NCBI RefSeq assembly: GCF_900141755.1
Contig: NZ_LT670844.1
Location: forward strand, 4,650,001-4,714,000
Origin: Bradyrhizobium lablabi
GTDB lineage: Bacteria; Pseudomonadota; Alphaproteobacteria; Rhizobiales; Xanthobacteraceae
Length of the DNA: 64,000 bases
Direction of reading: 5' to 3'
Shown here: positions 34,888-44,440 of the stretch, piece by piece
Numbering within the stretch: the stretch's first letter is position 1
Layout: the number at the start of each line of letters is the position of its first letter
Program-made: the position numbers and the translations under genes
The notes under the pieces: model-generated
Databases searched by the model: none
What the model was told of the DNA's origin: nothing
The model's input: the letters and a program-made list of their open reading frames with translations, nothing else

Positions 34888-35586
34888 TTGAATTTGCCCG
34901 CCGCGCTCAATCTGGTCGCGCCGCTCGATCGTCAGACGCTGGGCGAGCGCGCCTACGCAAAACTCGCCGATCTGCTGATATCCGGCCGGCTGGCGCCGGG
35001 CGAGAAATTATCGTTGCGCGCGGCCGCCGACGTGCTCGGCGTCTCCATCATGCCCGTGCGCGAGGCGGTGTCGCGGCTGGTCGCCGACAAGGCGCTCGAA
35101 GTGACGCCGAACCGCGCAGTGCGGGTGCCCCTGATGTCGGCCGCGCAATTTCGCGATCTCACCAAGGTGCGTATCGCGATCGAGGGCCATGCGGCGGCGC
35201 AGGCGGCCCAGCATCGTGACAAGCGCGACCTCGCCTCGATCGCGCGCGCGGAAGCGGCGATGCGGGCGGAAAGCGAGCAGGCTGCGCCCGATTTGCCGCG
35301 CGCGGTCGAGCTCAACAAGACTTTTCACTTCGCGGTCTATGAAGCGGCGCATTCGCCGATCCTGGTGGAGATCATCCGCGCGCTCTGGCTGAAGGCAGGC
35401 CCGGTAATCAATCTCGATCTGCGCGCCAATCCCGAACGATTGGCGAAGGGCGATGCGATCCGGTTTCACGGCGATGTGCGGAGCGCCATCGCCGCCGGTA
35501 ACGCTGCGGCGGCGCAGGGCGGAATAGCCAATGATATCACGGGCGCCGCCGACTTCATCCTTTCCCGCGGCGGTCTCGCCGGCTGA
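34888..35586 (+). CDS. GntR family regulator (FadR/FCD subfamily)
   Basis: 232 aa from a TTG at 34888 (GGAGATC upstream); another TTG at 34822 would add 22 residues with no family support. N-terminal winged HTH (LGERAYAKLADLLISGRLAPGEKLSLRAAADVLGVSIMPVREAVSRLVADKALE) and all-helical FCD sensor domain (LNKTFHFAVYEAAHSPILVEIIRALW, with His residues in FHGDVRSAI). FCD domains bind carboxylic acids through a metal. It is divergent from the LivK-LivH-LivMGF-dehydrogenase-BKACE genes and probably represses them; an acid substrate of that pathway is the likely inducer. Confidence 0.88.
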   Translation: MNLPAALNLVAPLDRQTLGERAYAKLADLLISGRLAPGEKLSLRAAADVLGVSIMPVREAVSRLVADKALEVTPNRAVRVPLMSAAQFRDLTKVRIAIEGHAAAQAAQHRDKRDLASIARAEAAMRAESEQAAPDLPRAVELNKTFHFAVYEAAHSPILVEIIRALWLKAGPVINLDLRANPERLAKGDAIRFHGDVRSAIAAGNAAAAQGGIANDITGAADFILSRGGLAG

Positions 35587-35613
35587 TTTTTCAAAGGACA
35601 TCCCGGAGCGAAC

Positions 35614-36390
35614 ATGGATCTCGACATCAAGGGTTTGCGCGTGCTGGTCACCGCCGGCGCCAACGGCATCGGACTTGCGATCGCGCGCCGCTTTGCAAGC
35701 GAAGGCGCAAAAGTTCACACCTGCGACGTTGATGAGATGGCGCTTTCCGCGCTGGCGGCAAGCGATCCCACGATCACCTCGACGCCGTGCGACGTCTCGG
35801 ACCGATCAGCCGTGAAAAAGCTGTTCGCGGAGGCGACCGCAAAGCTCGGTGGCCTCGACGTGCTCGTCAACAATGCCGGCATCGCCGGGCCGACGGCGAA
35901 AGTCGAGGAGATGAACCCGGAAGATTGGGACCGCTGCCTGGAAATTTGCCTCACCGGGCAGTTCAACTGCACCCGGCTCGCGGTGCCGTTGCTACGCCAA
36001 AGCAAGAACGCCTCGATCGTCAACATCTCCTCGGCTGCGGGGCGGGTTGGCTTTGCGATGCGCACGCCCTATGCGGCGGCGAAATGGGGCGTGATCGGAC
36101 TGACAAAATCGCTGTCGATCGAGCTCGGGCCGGACAATATCCGCGTCAATGCGATATTGCCGGGCCTTGTCGCCGGCGACCGCCAGCGCCGCGTGCTCGA
36201 GGCAAAAGCGCAGCAGCGCGGGATTTCCTATGCCGAGATGGAGCGCACGGCGTTTTCCTATACCTCGATCAAGGACTATGTGACGCCGGAGCAGATCGCC
36301 GATCAGATTCTGTTCATGTGCAGCCCGCGCGGCAAAACGATTTCCGGGCAAGCCATCTCGATCTGCGGCGATACGCAGATGCTCGGATAG
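35614..36390 (+). CDS. SDR family oxidoreductase
   Basis: 258 aa. Classical short-chain dehydrogenase: TAGANGIGLAIA nucleotide loop near 12-22, NNAGIAGP near 85, catalytic Ser in NISSAAGRVG and YAAAK. A C-terminal segment ends in SGQAISICGDTQMLG. NAD(P)-dependent oxidation or reduction of a hydroxy or keto group. It follows the GntR gene by 27 bp and may be co-transcribed with it. It could be a third oxidoreductase of the hydroxyacid pathway, but that is conjecture. Confidence 0.9.
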   Translation: MDLDIKGLRVLVTAGANGIGLAIARRFASEGAKVHTCDVDEMALSALAASDPTITSTPCDVSDRSAVKKLFAEATAKLGGLDVLVNNAGIAGPTAKVEEMNPEDWDRCLEICLTGQFNCTRLAVPLLRQSKNASIVNISSAAGRVGFAMRTPYAAAKWGVIGLTKSLSIELGPDNIRVNAILPGLVAGDRQRRVLEAKAQQRGISYAEMERTAFSYTSIKDYVTPEQIADQILFMCSPRGKTISGQAISICGDTQMLG

Positions 36391-36441
36391 GGGAGTAATC
36401 CGGCGCTTGGTGGACGCGCTGCGCTGCTCTCCAGCCGCCCG

Positions 36442-37272
36442 TCAGCGCGCCGTGGTCTGAGCGACCGCTCCGACGATCGAAACCGCATTGTTCCATTCGC
36501 TGGCCCCGATCTTGGTAGCGACCAGGATCAGCGTCACCGCCAGGATCAGCCGCAGCGCGGTTTCCGGCACGCGGGTCGCGAAATAGCTGCCGATTACGAT
36601 GCCGGGGAGCGAGCCCATCAGCAGCACGCTCATCAGATGCCAATCGATCGCGCCCATCGCCCAGTGGCCGATGCCGGCGACCAGCGTCAACGGCACCGCA
36701 TGCGCGATGTCGGAGCCGACGATGCGCGCCATCGGCAGTTGCGGGTAAAGCAACAGCAGCGCGGTCACGCCGACCGCGCCGGCGCCGACCGATGAAATCG
36801 AGACCAGCACGCCGAGCAGTACGCCGACCAGCACCGTCAATCGCCCGATGGTGCGGGCGTCGAGCCGCTCCATGCGCCAGCGCAGCTGCTCCAGCACGGT
36901 CTTGCGGAATATCAGCGATGAGGCGGTGAGGATCAGCGCAAAGCACAGCACGATGTTGACGAGGCTGCGTCCGGCCTCGCCGTTGAGCTCGAGCTGCCAC
37001 AGCACCAACATGGTCAGGATGCTGGCCGGAATGCTGCCGCTGGCCAAGCGAAGCACCGCCGGCCAGTGGATGCTGCGTGCAAAGCCGTGCACGACACTGC
37101 CGCCGACCTTGGTGGCGGAGGCGTAGAGCAGATCGGTGCCGACTGCGGTCGATGGATGGATGCCGAACAAAAGGATCAATAGCGGCGTCATCAGCGAGCC
37201 GCCGCCCACACCGGTCATGCCGACCAGAAGACCGACGCCGAAACCCGAAGCAACATAGAGGGGATCAATCAC
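36442..37272 (-). CDS. TauE/SafE family sulfite/organic anion exporter-type membrane protein
   Basis: 276 aa from a GTG at 37272, where the family N-terminus begins (IDPLYVASGFGVGLLVGMTGVGGGSLMTPLLI); an ATG at 37356 would add 28 hydrophilic residues. About eight helices in two repeats, with the second repeat motif VLLGVLVSISSVGAGAVGVTALL. Members move sulfite, sulfoacetate or similar anions across the inner membrane. No sulfur gene is near, so the substrate is open. Confidence 0.85.
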   Translation of the reverse strand: MIDPLYVASGFGVGLLVGMTGVGGGSLMTPLLILLFGIHPSTAVGTDLLYASATKVGGSVVHGFARSIHWPAVLRLASGSIPASILTMLVLWQLELNGEAGRSLVNIVLCFALILTASSLIFRKTVLEQLRWRMERLDARTIGRLTVLVGVLLGVLVSISSVGAGAVGVTALLLLYPQLPMARIVGSDIAHAVPLTLVAGIGHWAMGAIDWHLMSVLLMGSLPGIVIGSYFATRVPETALRLILAVTLILVATKIGASEWNNAVSIVGAVAQTTAR

Positions 37273-37662
37273 GGATACCGACCGGGCCTGAGCAGCAGAT
37301 TGGCCATCGCCAAGAGTTCCTTCGTTGTTCGGCCCGAGCGCCACGCGCCCGTCCATACCGTCCAGATACTGTCAGGTAGGATCAACCTTCTGACCACGGC
37401 AATAGCGCGGGAGAAAAAAGAAAGTTCCTTGCGTCGATCAGGATTTGGTGGAGATTTTTCCCAGCCAGCCGAGATGCGGCGGAATCGGCGCCCTCAGCGT
37501 TCCCCGTTCCATTTTCGCGCTAATTTTAGGCATAAATCAGACGCGCTACCTGCCGCGGACGCTTTTGAGGCAGCGCGTACCAAAACAGCGCGGCGATGGC
37601 TCGCCGCGCTGCCGGTATCCGGATGACTCAGCACATGTCTGTGCCGGCTGAAGTGCCTTGGC
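37273..37662. other. 390-bp gap
   Basis: Holds the leader of the TauE/SafE gene at its left end and the terminator of the thiolase gene at its right end. No coding potential or repeat was recognised in the middle, which is richer in A/T than the neighbouring genes. Confidence 0.6.
37582..37610 (-). terminator. Intrinsic terminator of the thiolase gene
   Basis: A perfect 10-bp stem (AGCGCGGCGA / TCGCCGCGCT, loop of 4) lies about 50 bp past the thiolase stop. On the minus strand it is followed by GTTTTG, a short U-tract, giving a typical if modest rho-independent terminator. Confidence 0.6.
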
Positions 37663-38835
37663 TCAGTGATAGATCTCGAACAGACCGGCGCCGCCCTGGC
37701 CGCCGCCGATGCACATCGTCACCACGCCCCATTTGGCCTTGCGCCGCCGTCCCTCCTGCAGGAGGTGGCCGGTCAATCGGGCGCCGGTCATCCCGAAGGG
37801 ATGACCGATGGCGATCGAGCCGCCATTGACGTTGTATTTTTCCGGATCGATGCCGAGCTGGTCGCGGGAATACAGGCACTGGCTGGCAAATGCCTCGTTG
37901 AGTTCCCACAGATCGATATCGTCGATCTTCAGGCCCTGCCGCTTCAACAGTTTTGGCACCGCGAACACCGGACCGATGCCCATCTCGTCAGGCTCGCAGC
38001 CTGCCGCAGCCCAAGCCACGAAGCGGCCGAGCGGCTCGAGGCCGCGCTTTTCGGCATCTTTCGCTTCCATCAGCACCACGGCTGCCGCACCGTCAGACAA
38101 TTGGCTGGCATTGCCGGCCGTGATGTATTTGCCGGGACCTTTTACCGGTTCGAGCTTGGCAAGGCCCTCCATCGTGGTGTCGGGCCGGTTGCACTCGTCG
38201 CGGTCGACGACATAGTCGACGATGCTCTCGGCTTTTGTGACCTTGTCGACCAATTTCATCTTGGTCTTCATCGGGACGATTTCGTCCTTGAACTTGTTGG
38301 CCTGCTGGGCCGCGGCCATGCGGCGCTGCGATTCCAGCGAGTACTCGTCCTGGTATTCGCGGCTGAGCTTGTAACGCTCGGCGACGATATCGGCGGTGTC
38401 GATCATGGCCATGAAGATGTCGGGCGCGGTCTTGAGCAGTTCCGGATCAATCGATTCCTTCGGCGAGCCGCCGCCGGGGATCGAGATGCTTTCGACGCCG
38501 CCGGCAACGATGCAATCGGCGCCATCCGAGCGGATCGAGTTGGCCGCCATCGCGATGGTCTGCAGCCCGGACGAGCAGAAACGGTTCACTGACACGCCGG
38601 CGGTCGATTTCGGCATGCCTGCGAGCAGCGCGGCCTGACGGCCGATATTGGGCGCGCCGTGGGCGCAATTGCCGAGATAGCAATCCTCGACATAATCCTT
38701 CTCGACGCCGGCGCGCTCGACGGCGTGCTTGATGGCGTGCGCCGCTATCGACATCGGCGGGGTGATGTTGAATCCGCCGCGGCCGGATTTCGCGAGCCCG
38801 GTACGGGCATAAGAAACAATGACGGCTTCACGCAT
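37663..38835 (-). CDS. Thiolase (acetyl-CoA C-acyltransferase)
   Basis: 390 aa. Catalytic triad visible: Cys87 in NRFCSSGLQT, His345 in GGSIAIGHPFGMTGAR, and Cys375 in CIGGGQGGAGLFE. Cytoplasmic enzyme that cleaves 3-ketoacyl-CoA with CoA or condenses two acetyl-CoA. The FadA-like sequence (EEYALESQ-type EYSLESQRRMAAAQQ) favours a degradative role in beta-oxidation. It stands alone with its own terminator, and it could process acetoacetyl-CoA arising from the BKACE reactions. Confidence 0.92.
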   Translation of the reverse strand: MREAVIVSYARTGLAKSGRGGFNITPPMSIAAHAIKHAVERAGVEKDYVEDCYLGNCAHGAPNIGRQAALLAGMPKSTAGVSVNRFCSSGLQTIAMAANSIRSDGADCIVAGGVESISIPGGGSPKESIDPELLKTAPDIFMAMIDTADIVAERYKLSREYQDEYSLESQRRMAAAQQANKFKDEIVPMKTKMKLVDKVTKAESIVDYVVDRDECNRPDTTMEGLAKLEPVKGPGKYITAGNASQLSDGAAAVVLMEAKDAEKRGLEPLGRFVAWAAAGCEPDEMGIGPVFAVPKLLKRQGLKIDDIDLWELNEAFASQCLYSRDQLGIDPEKYNVNGGSIAIGHPFGMTGARLTGHLLQEGRRRKAKWGVVTMCIGGGQGGAGLFEIYH

Positions 38836-38996
38836 GTTTTTGTTCTCCCTTTGAAGTGGCGATTATGCCCTGCCGAAACTGTGGTCGTATATAGTTTTCA
38901 CCGGGGTAATGAAAATACCGCCCGGGCCTTAAGCTTTCCGGCTGGTGGAATTACAGGTTGCCTCCGCTCTTTCTGAGCCGGGCCTGCCCGTGTCCT

Positions 38997-40643
38997 CTAG
39001 TAATGCGGGTCGTACATCTGCGACTGAACGTGGCCGATCAGATCATTGGGCACGTGGCCGGTGGCAAGGCCGCGCCGGTAAGCCACCTCGGCAACCGCAG
39101 CTCCGATATGCGCCGAGACCTCGCGAATCCGCGGCAGCGCCGGATAAAGACTGCCCTGAAGAATGTCGGCTTCGTCGACAAGGTGCGCCAGCGTATAGGC
39201 GGCGGCCATGAACATCTCGTCGGTCACCAATCGTGCGCCGCTCGCGATCGCGCCAAGGCCGACGCCGGGGAAGATGTAGGAATTGTTGCCCTGGCGCGGC
39301 ACCAGCGTCTTGCCGTTGAGCTGCACCGGATCGTACGGGCTGCCGCAGGCGAACAGCGCGCGACCCTCCGTATGGCGGTAAGCCTCCTCGGCGGAGCATT
39401 CTGACTTCGAGGTTGGATTGGACAGCGCGAACACGATCGGCCGATCGTTGATTTCGGTCATGGCCTGCAGCACCTCCGGCGTGAAGGCGCCACCGACCGC
39501 CGCGACGCCGATGATCGCCGTCGGCTTGAGCGTGCGGATCGCGGTCAGGAAGTCGCCGATCGGCGCCTGCTCATGGGCGTAGCGAAGTTTGTGCTCGCTA
39601 AGGCCTGGACGATTCTTCACCACCAGGCCGCGCGAATCCACAAGCCAGTTGCGCCGCAACGCCTCGGCTTCGGAAGCGCCTTGCGCCATCATCGCCGACA
39701 CCACGAGATCGGCGATGCCAGTCGCGGCTTCGCCTGCACCCAGGAACAGCAATCTCTGATCATTCAGATTGCCGCCGGTCGCGCGCAGGGCCGACAGCAG
39801 GCCCGCGAGCGCGACCGCAGCCGTTCCCTGGATGTCGTCGTTGAAGACGCAGGCCTTGTCGCGATATTTCTGCAGCAGCCGGAACGCCGAATGATTGGCA
39901 AAATCCTCGAACTGAATCAGCACGCCGGGAAAAACCTCGCGTGCGGCGGTCATGAATTCGTCAACCAGTTCGTCATAGGCCGCGCCGCCCAGCCGTCGCT
40001 GGCGCAGGCCAATGTAATAGGGATCGTTCAGCAGGGCTTCGTTGTTGGTGCCGACGTCCAGCATCACCGGCAGGCAGAGTTCCGGGTGAACGCCGGCGCA
40101 TGCGGAATAAAGCGAGAGCTTTCCGACCGGAATGCCCATGCCGTTGGCGCCGAGGTCGCCGAGGCCAAGGATACGTTCGCCGTCGGTGACGACGATGAGC
40201 TTTGCCGGATAGGGCCAGTTGTTAAGGAGTTCGGCGATGTGCCCGCGATCGTTGGGTCCGATGAACAGACCACGCGGTCTCTGGAAGATGTAGCCGAACC
40301 GTTGGCAGGCGAGCCCGACCGTCGGCGTGTAGATCAGCGGCTGGATCTCATCGATGTTGTCGCTGACGACCCGGAAGAACAGCGCCTCATTGCGGTCGTG
40401 CAGCTCGTTGAGCGCCACGTATTTTGCAAGGTCACTGGTCAGACCGCGCAGGTTGGCCATCACCCGATCGGCCTGGGCCTGCATCGAAAACACATGCGCG
40501 GGCAAGAAGCCGCGCAATCCGAGCGCGTCGCGTTCCTCCTCGGTGAAAGCGGTGCCCTTGTTCAACAAGGGATCGCGCAACAGCGCCATGCCGCGCGGCA
40601 AATCAGAGGGTGAGCCAGCGCTCACGGAGACTGGAACACTCAT
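38997..40643 (-). CDS. NAD-dependent malic enzyme (SfcA/MaeA type)
   Basis: 548 aa, the length of the large malic enzymes. Motifs in order: RGLTSDLAKYVALNELHDRNEALFFR, YTPTVGLACQRFG, the malate/metal site with FEDFANHSAFRLL, FNDDIQGTAAVALAG, the NAD loop FLGAGEAATGIAD, and FALSNPTSKSECSAEEAY. It oxidatively decarboxylates malate to pyruvate, feeding acetyl-CoA supply during growth on acids. It is separated from the thiolase gene by 161 bp and from the ligase gene by 67 bp on the same strand. Confidence 0.93.
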   Translation of the reverse strand: MSVPVSVSAGSPSDLPRGMALLRDPLLNKGTAFTEEERDALGLRGFLPAHVFSMQAQADRVMANLRGLTSDLAKYVALNELHDRNEALFFRVVSDNIDEIQPLIYTPTVGLACQRFGYIFQRPRGLFIGPNDRGHIAELLNNWPYPAKLIVVTDGERILGLGDLGANGMGIPVGKLSLYSACAGVHPELCLPVMLDVGTNNEALLNDPYYIGLRQRRLGGAAYDELVDEFMTAAREVFPGVLIQFEDFANHSAFRLLQKYRDKACVFNDDIQGTAAVALAGLLSALRATGGNLNDQRLLFLGAGEAATGIADLVVSAMMAQGASEAEALRRNWLVDSRGLVVKNRPGLSEHKLRYAHEQAPIGDFLTAIRTLKPTAIIGVAAVGGAFTPEVLQAMTEINDRPIVFALSNPTSKSECSAEEAYRHTEGRALFACGSPYDPVQLNGKTLVPRQGNNSYIFPGVGLGAIASGARLVTDEMFMAAAYTLAHLVDEADILQGSLYPALPRIREVSAHIGAAVAEVAYRRGLATGHVPNDLIGHVQSQMYDPHY

Positions 40644-40710
40644 CGCATTTCCCCCAAAGCCGGTTGATCGACTGGTTTATCCATTGCACGTCCAAACAAT
40701 TGCTAATCCC

Positions 40711-42261
40711 TCATACGATCCTGGACGTCTTGTTGCCCCAATAGCGGTCGCGCAGCAGCCTCTTGTAGAGCTTGCCGGTGGGCAGCCGCGGCAGCTCATG
40801 TTCAAAATCGATCGACCGCGGCACCTTTTGGCGCGACAGTTTTTCGCCGCAGAATGAGATCAGCTCCTGCGCGAGATCGGGCCCCGGCAAAACTCCGGGC
40901 ATCGGCTGCACCACCGCTTTCACTTCCTCGCCGAGATCGGGATTGGGAACGCCGAACACGGCGGCGTCCGCGATCTTGGGATGGGTGATCAGCAGATTCT
41001 CGCATTCCTGCGGATAGATGTTGACGCCGCCGGAGATGATCATGAAGGTCGCGCGGTCGGTCAGATAGAGATAGCCGTCCTCGTCGACATATCCGACGTC
41101 GCCGACCGTGCTCATGCTGCCGTCGGGTGAGCGCGCCTCCTGGGTCTTGTTCGGATCGTTGAAATATTCGAACGCCGTTGCGGTCTTGAACCAGACCGTG
41201 CCGGGCGTGCCGACCGGGCAGGGTTTTAGGTTCTCATCGAGAATGTGGAGGTCGCCGAGCAAAACCTTGCCCACGGTGCCCCGGTGCGCGAGCCATTCGG
41301 TGCTATTGCATGCGGTAAAGCCGAGGCCTTCGGTGGCGCCGTAATATTCGTGGATGATCGGGCCCCACCATTTGATCATGTCGTCTTTCACCATCGACGG
41401 ACAGGGCGCCGCGGCGTGGATCACGACCTCGAGGGATGAGAGGTCGTAGCGCTTTCGCGTTGGCTCCGGCAGTTTCAACATCCGCGAAAACATCGTCGGC
41501 ACCAATTGGCTGTGGGTGACACCCCATTTCTCGACCAGCGCGAGATAACGTTCGGGATCGAAATGCTCCATGATAATGGCGGTGCCGCCGACGCGGATGG
41601 TCAGATTGACGGCGGCCTGCGGCGCCGAATGATAGAGCGGCGCCGGCGACAGATAGATCATTCCCTCGCGGTAGAGCCAAAGTTTTTCCAGGAAGTCGAA
41701 CAGTGCCATCTGCTGCACCGGCGGCTGCTCGGCCAGCGGCCGTAGAATCCCCTTCGGCCGGCCGGTGGTGCCCGACGAATAAAGCATCGCAGTGCCGATG
41801 CACTCGTCTGCGATCGGCGTCTTGGGCAGGGCGCGCGTGGCTTCGTCAAGGCCAACGATGCGGTCGCTTTCGCTCGCGCCGTTGGCCACGATGCAGAGCT
41901 CGACTTTCGGGCATTCTTTCAGCGCCTCACGCGCAATATCAAGCTTTGCGAGGGAGGTGATGAGGATGCGGGATTCGCTGTTGTTGACGATGTAAGCCAG
42001 CTCGCTTGCCGTCAGATACGAATTCACACACGTATAATAAAGTCCGGACCGCTCGCCCGCGCCGCAGGCTTCGAGGTAGCGGTTGTTGTTCTCCATGAAG
42101 ATCGCGTAGTGATCCAGCCGCTTCAGGCCGCGATGGCGCAACAAATGAGCCAGGCGATTGCTGCGCGCCTCCAATTCGGCATAGGTCACGGTCTCGCCGG
42201 TTTCAGCCATGATGAAGGCGGGCTGCAGCGGACGGAGATGGGCATGCTTGCCGGTGTACAT
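40711..42261 (-). CDS. AMP-binding acyl-CoA synthetase (FadD-like)
   Basis: 516 aa. ANL superfamily: YSSGTTGRPKGI P-loop, YYGATEGLGFTACNS, the TVGDVGYVDEDGYLYLTDR hinge segment, and C-terminal LPRLPTGKLYKR with the catalytic lysine. It activates an unknown carboxylic acid. The start is 16 bp downstream of the alcohol dehydrogenase gene, so both are probably one operon; a pathway from alcohol or keto acid to acyl-CoA is plausible. Confidence 0.9.
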   Translation of the reverse strand: MYTGKHAHLRPLQPAFIMAETGETVTYAELEARSNRLAHLLRHRGLKRLDHYAIFMENNNRYLEACGAGERSGLYYTCVNSYLTASELAYIVNNSESRILITSLAKLDIAREALKECPKVELCIVANGASESDRIVGLDEATRALPKTPIADECIGTAMLYSSGTTGRPKGILRPLAEQPPVQQMALFDFLEKLWLYREGMIYLSPAPLYHSAPQAAVNLTIRVGGTAIIMEHFDPERYLALVEKWGVTHSQLVPTMFSRMLKLPEPTRKRYDLSSLEVVIHAAAPCPSMVKDDMIKWWGPIIHEYYGATEGLGFTACNSTEWLAHRGTVGKVLLGDLHILDENLKPCPVGTPGTVWFKTATAFEYFNDPNKTQEARSPDGSMSTVGDVGYVDEDGYLYLTDRATFMIISGGVNIYPQECENLLITHPKIADAAVFGVPNPDLGEEVKAVVQPMPGVLPGPDLAQELISFCGEKLSRQKVPRSIDFEHELPRLPTGKLYKRLLRDRYWGNKTSRIV

Positions 42262-42277
42262 CGTGGCTCCAGGGTTG

Positions 42278-43432
42278 TTATGCGGCCAGAAGCAGGATTT
42301 CGCGGACCTGCGCGGGAGAATCGATCTTGCGCGGGTTGCGCGGGACCCACGGAGTTTTCATCGCAGCTTCCGCGATGCGGCCGAAATGTTCGGGGCCGAT
42401 CCGGACATCCTGCAGGCTGCGTGGCAGGCCGAGGCCGCGGATGAACGCGTCCAGCACGTCGGCTGCGTCCCTGCCCGGTTCTCCCATCGCCTCCGTGACC
42501 AGCGCCTGCCGATCGGCATTGGCCTGCTTGTTCCAGCGCATTACTGCCGGCAGCATCACGCAGGAGGTATATCCATGCGGCACGTCGTAGACGGCGCCGA
42601 GCACATAGCCGATGCCATGGCTCGCGCCCATCGGCACCCCCGCGGACAGCGCCCCCATCGAGAGCCAGGTGCCGATCTGGCAATTCATTCTGGCGTCGAG
42701 ATCGCCGGGGTTTGCCTTCACCCGCGGCAGCGCCTGCGCGAGCATCGAAAGTCCCTTCATTGCCTGCGCGTCGGCGTAAGGATGGGTCTCGCGCGAGCAC
42801 AGGCCTTCGACGCAATGGTCGACAGCGCGGATGCCGGTCGAGAGAAACAGCCATTCGGGGGTGTGCATGGTGATGGCGGGATCGAGGATCACCGCGCGCG
42901 GGATGGTGAGCTGATGGCGCAGCATTTCCTTGACCTTGGTCCGCGCGTTGGTGACGCCGGCGGCCGCGCTGAACTCGCCGCCGGCAATCGTGGTCGGCAC
43001 GCTGATCTGGCGCACGCTCGGCGCGGTCATCGCGGGAACCGTGCCCTTGACCGTCCGCAGCGGGTCGATGCCGTCCACGCTGCGAACATTGTTCGCGAGG
43101 CAAAGCTGCACGGCTTTCGCGCCATCGGTGATCGAGCCGCCGCCGACGGTGACAATGAGATCGGCGCCGGCCGCGCGGGCCTGCTCGGTCGCGGCAATCA
43201 CCGCTTCGCGGGGCGTGTGTGCCGGCATCGCGTCAAAGGTCGCGACGCAACGCGACCCAAGCGCGTGGCGGATTTTTTCGATCGCGTCGGTTGCGCGGTT
43301 GAGCGTGCCGCTGACCATCAGGAACGCGCGGGTCTTGCCCAGCCGGTCCATCTGCGCGACCACAGCCTCCGCGGCCGGGCGGCCGAAGACCACCTCGTCC
43401 ATGGCGCCGAATACGACCCGCCCACTATGCAC
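42278..43432 (-). CDS. Iron-containing alcohol dehydrogenase / maleylacetate reductase family
   Basis: 384 aa from a GTG at 43432 (GGGAGGAC 9 nt upstream), giving the family N-terminus MHSGRVVFGAMDEVVFG; the longer reading to 43525 has no site. Nucleotide loop VTVGGGSITDGAKAV, VPTTIAGGEFSAAAGVT, and the metal-binding region with STGIRAVDHCVEGL and GASHGIGYVLGAVYDVPHGYTS histidines. It reduces maleylacetate or oxidises an alcohol with NAD(P). The first Met of the internal MDEVVFG is another possible start. Confidence 0.85.
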   Translation of the reverse strand: MHSGRVVFGAMDEVVFGRPAAEAVVAQMDRLGKTRAFLMVSGTLNRATDAIEKIRHALGSRCVATFDAMPAHTPREAVIAATEQARAAGADLIVTVGGGSITDGAKAVQLCLANNVRSVDGIDPLRTVKGTVPAMTAPSVRQISVPTTIAGGEFSAAAGVTNARTKVKEMLRHQLTIPRAVILDPAITMHTPEWLFLSTGIRAVDHCVEGLCSRETHPYADAQAMKGLSMLAQALPRVKANPGDLDARMNCQIGTWLSMGALSAGVPMGASHGIGYVLGAVYDVPHGYTSCVMLPAVMRWNKQANADRQALVTEAMGEPGRDAADVLDAFIRGLGLPRSLQDVRIGPEHFGRIAEAAMKTPWVPRNPRKIDSPAQVREILLLAA

Positions 43433-43566
43433 GGCGATTGTCCTCCCGGGAGGATCTGGTTTTGTTAATTGCCGACAATCTAGCGGAGGAGGAGCGGGGA
43501 GGGGAGCGAAAAAAAGCACAGTCATTGCCGGTGCTGCGAAGCACCAGAACTCGGAATAACCGGAGA

Positions 43567-44436
43567 TTAAGGCGCGCGCCGTGCTGTGCCGCGCGCTTCT
43601 TCATCAATGATGCGCTGCCACAACGCCCGCACCATGTCCTTCATGACCAGCGCGTCTTGCCAGCGGTCCGACAATTCGGCGCCGTCGGGACCGGTGATGG
43701 CGTAAGGCGGCGGACCGAGTTCGCACAGAAAGGTTAACACCGCATCGGGGCCGGCACGCTCCCGCCACGAGCGGATGGCGTATTCCCACCAGCCCATGAA
43801 CAATTCGACCCAGCCCTGGTGCTGTGGGAAGCCGAGCGAGATTTGTACCTGCTCGCGGCTGGCAATCCGGCCGTGAATGCCCCAGGAATGATCGAGAATG
43901 CGGCGGATCAGCGCGTGGTTTACCTCGTCCACCGGCCAGGCGAATTCACGGCCGACGAGATAATGCGAGACGTCAGCCGTCAGCCGCAGGTCGGGAAAGC
44001 ACTCCAACAGTCTTAGCGTGAAGAACAGATCCGTGGTCATGCGGTCGCGATGGGTCTCGACATGCACGGCGACGCCGGACTCCTCCGCCAGCCGCCGCCA
44101 GCCGTCCAATAGCGGAATGCAATCCTCGATCCGGTGCGGGCGCACGTTCGGCTGCAGGTTGACATGGTCGGCGCCGAGCCGCGTCACCAACTCCAGCACC
44201 GGTTTCAAATCGTCGATGGTGGCCGGATAGCACTGCGCCTGCCAGATCATGCCGTGCCCGCGCAGGAAATCGGTCACTTCCGTCGCGAAAGCCGGATCGA
44301 TGAAACGCACGCCGGCGCCATCGAAGCCGGCGTCGCGGATCATCGCGAGCTGGGTTTGCAGCGGCCACTCCGGTTGATCAGCCCGCCGCCGCTCCATCGC
44401 CCAAAGCGACTGCAGGATGCGCAGTTGCTGCGCCAC
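43567..44436 (-). CDS. Sugar phosphate isomerase/epimerase-type TIM barrel protein
   Basis: 289 aa. AP-endonuclease-2/xylose-isomerase-like barrel: LAMIRDAGFDGAGVRFIDP, GADHVNLQPNV, GVAVHVETHRDRMTTDLFF, LRLTADVSHYLVGREFAWP. The His, Glu and Asp residues expected to bind a divalent metal are in these segments. It starts 4 bp from the MFS gene stop, so the two are one transcript. Substrate unknown; together with the transporter and LacI regulator it suggests uptake and isomerisation of a polyol or sugar-like compound. Confidence 0.85.
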   Translation of the reverse strand: MAQQLRILQSLWAMERRRADQPEWPLQTQLAMIRDAGFDGAGVRFIDPAFATEVTDFLRGHGMIWQAQCYPATIDDLKPVLELVTRLGADHVNLQPNVRPHRIEDCIPLLDGWRRLAEESGVAVHVETHRDRMTTDLFFTLRLLECFPDLRLTADVSHYLVGREFAWPVDEVNHALIRRILDHSWGIHGRIASREQVQISLGFPQHQGWVELFMGWWEYAIRSWRERAGPDAVLTFLCELGPPPYAITGPDGAELSDRWQDALVMKDMVRALWQRIIDEEARGTARRAP

Positions 44437-44440
44437 GGCG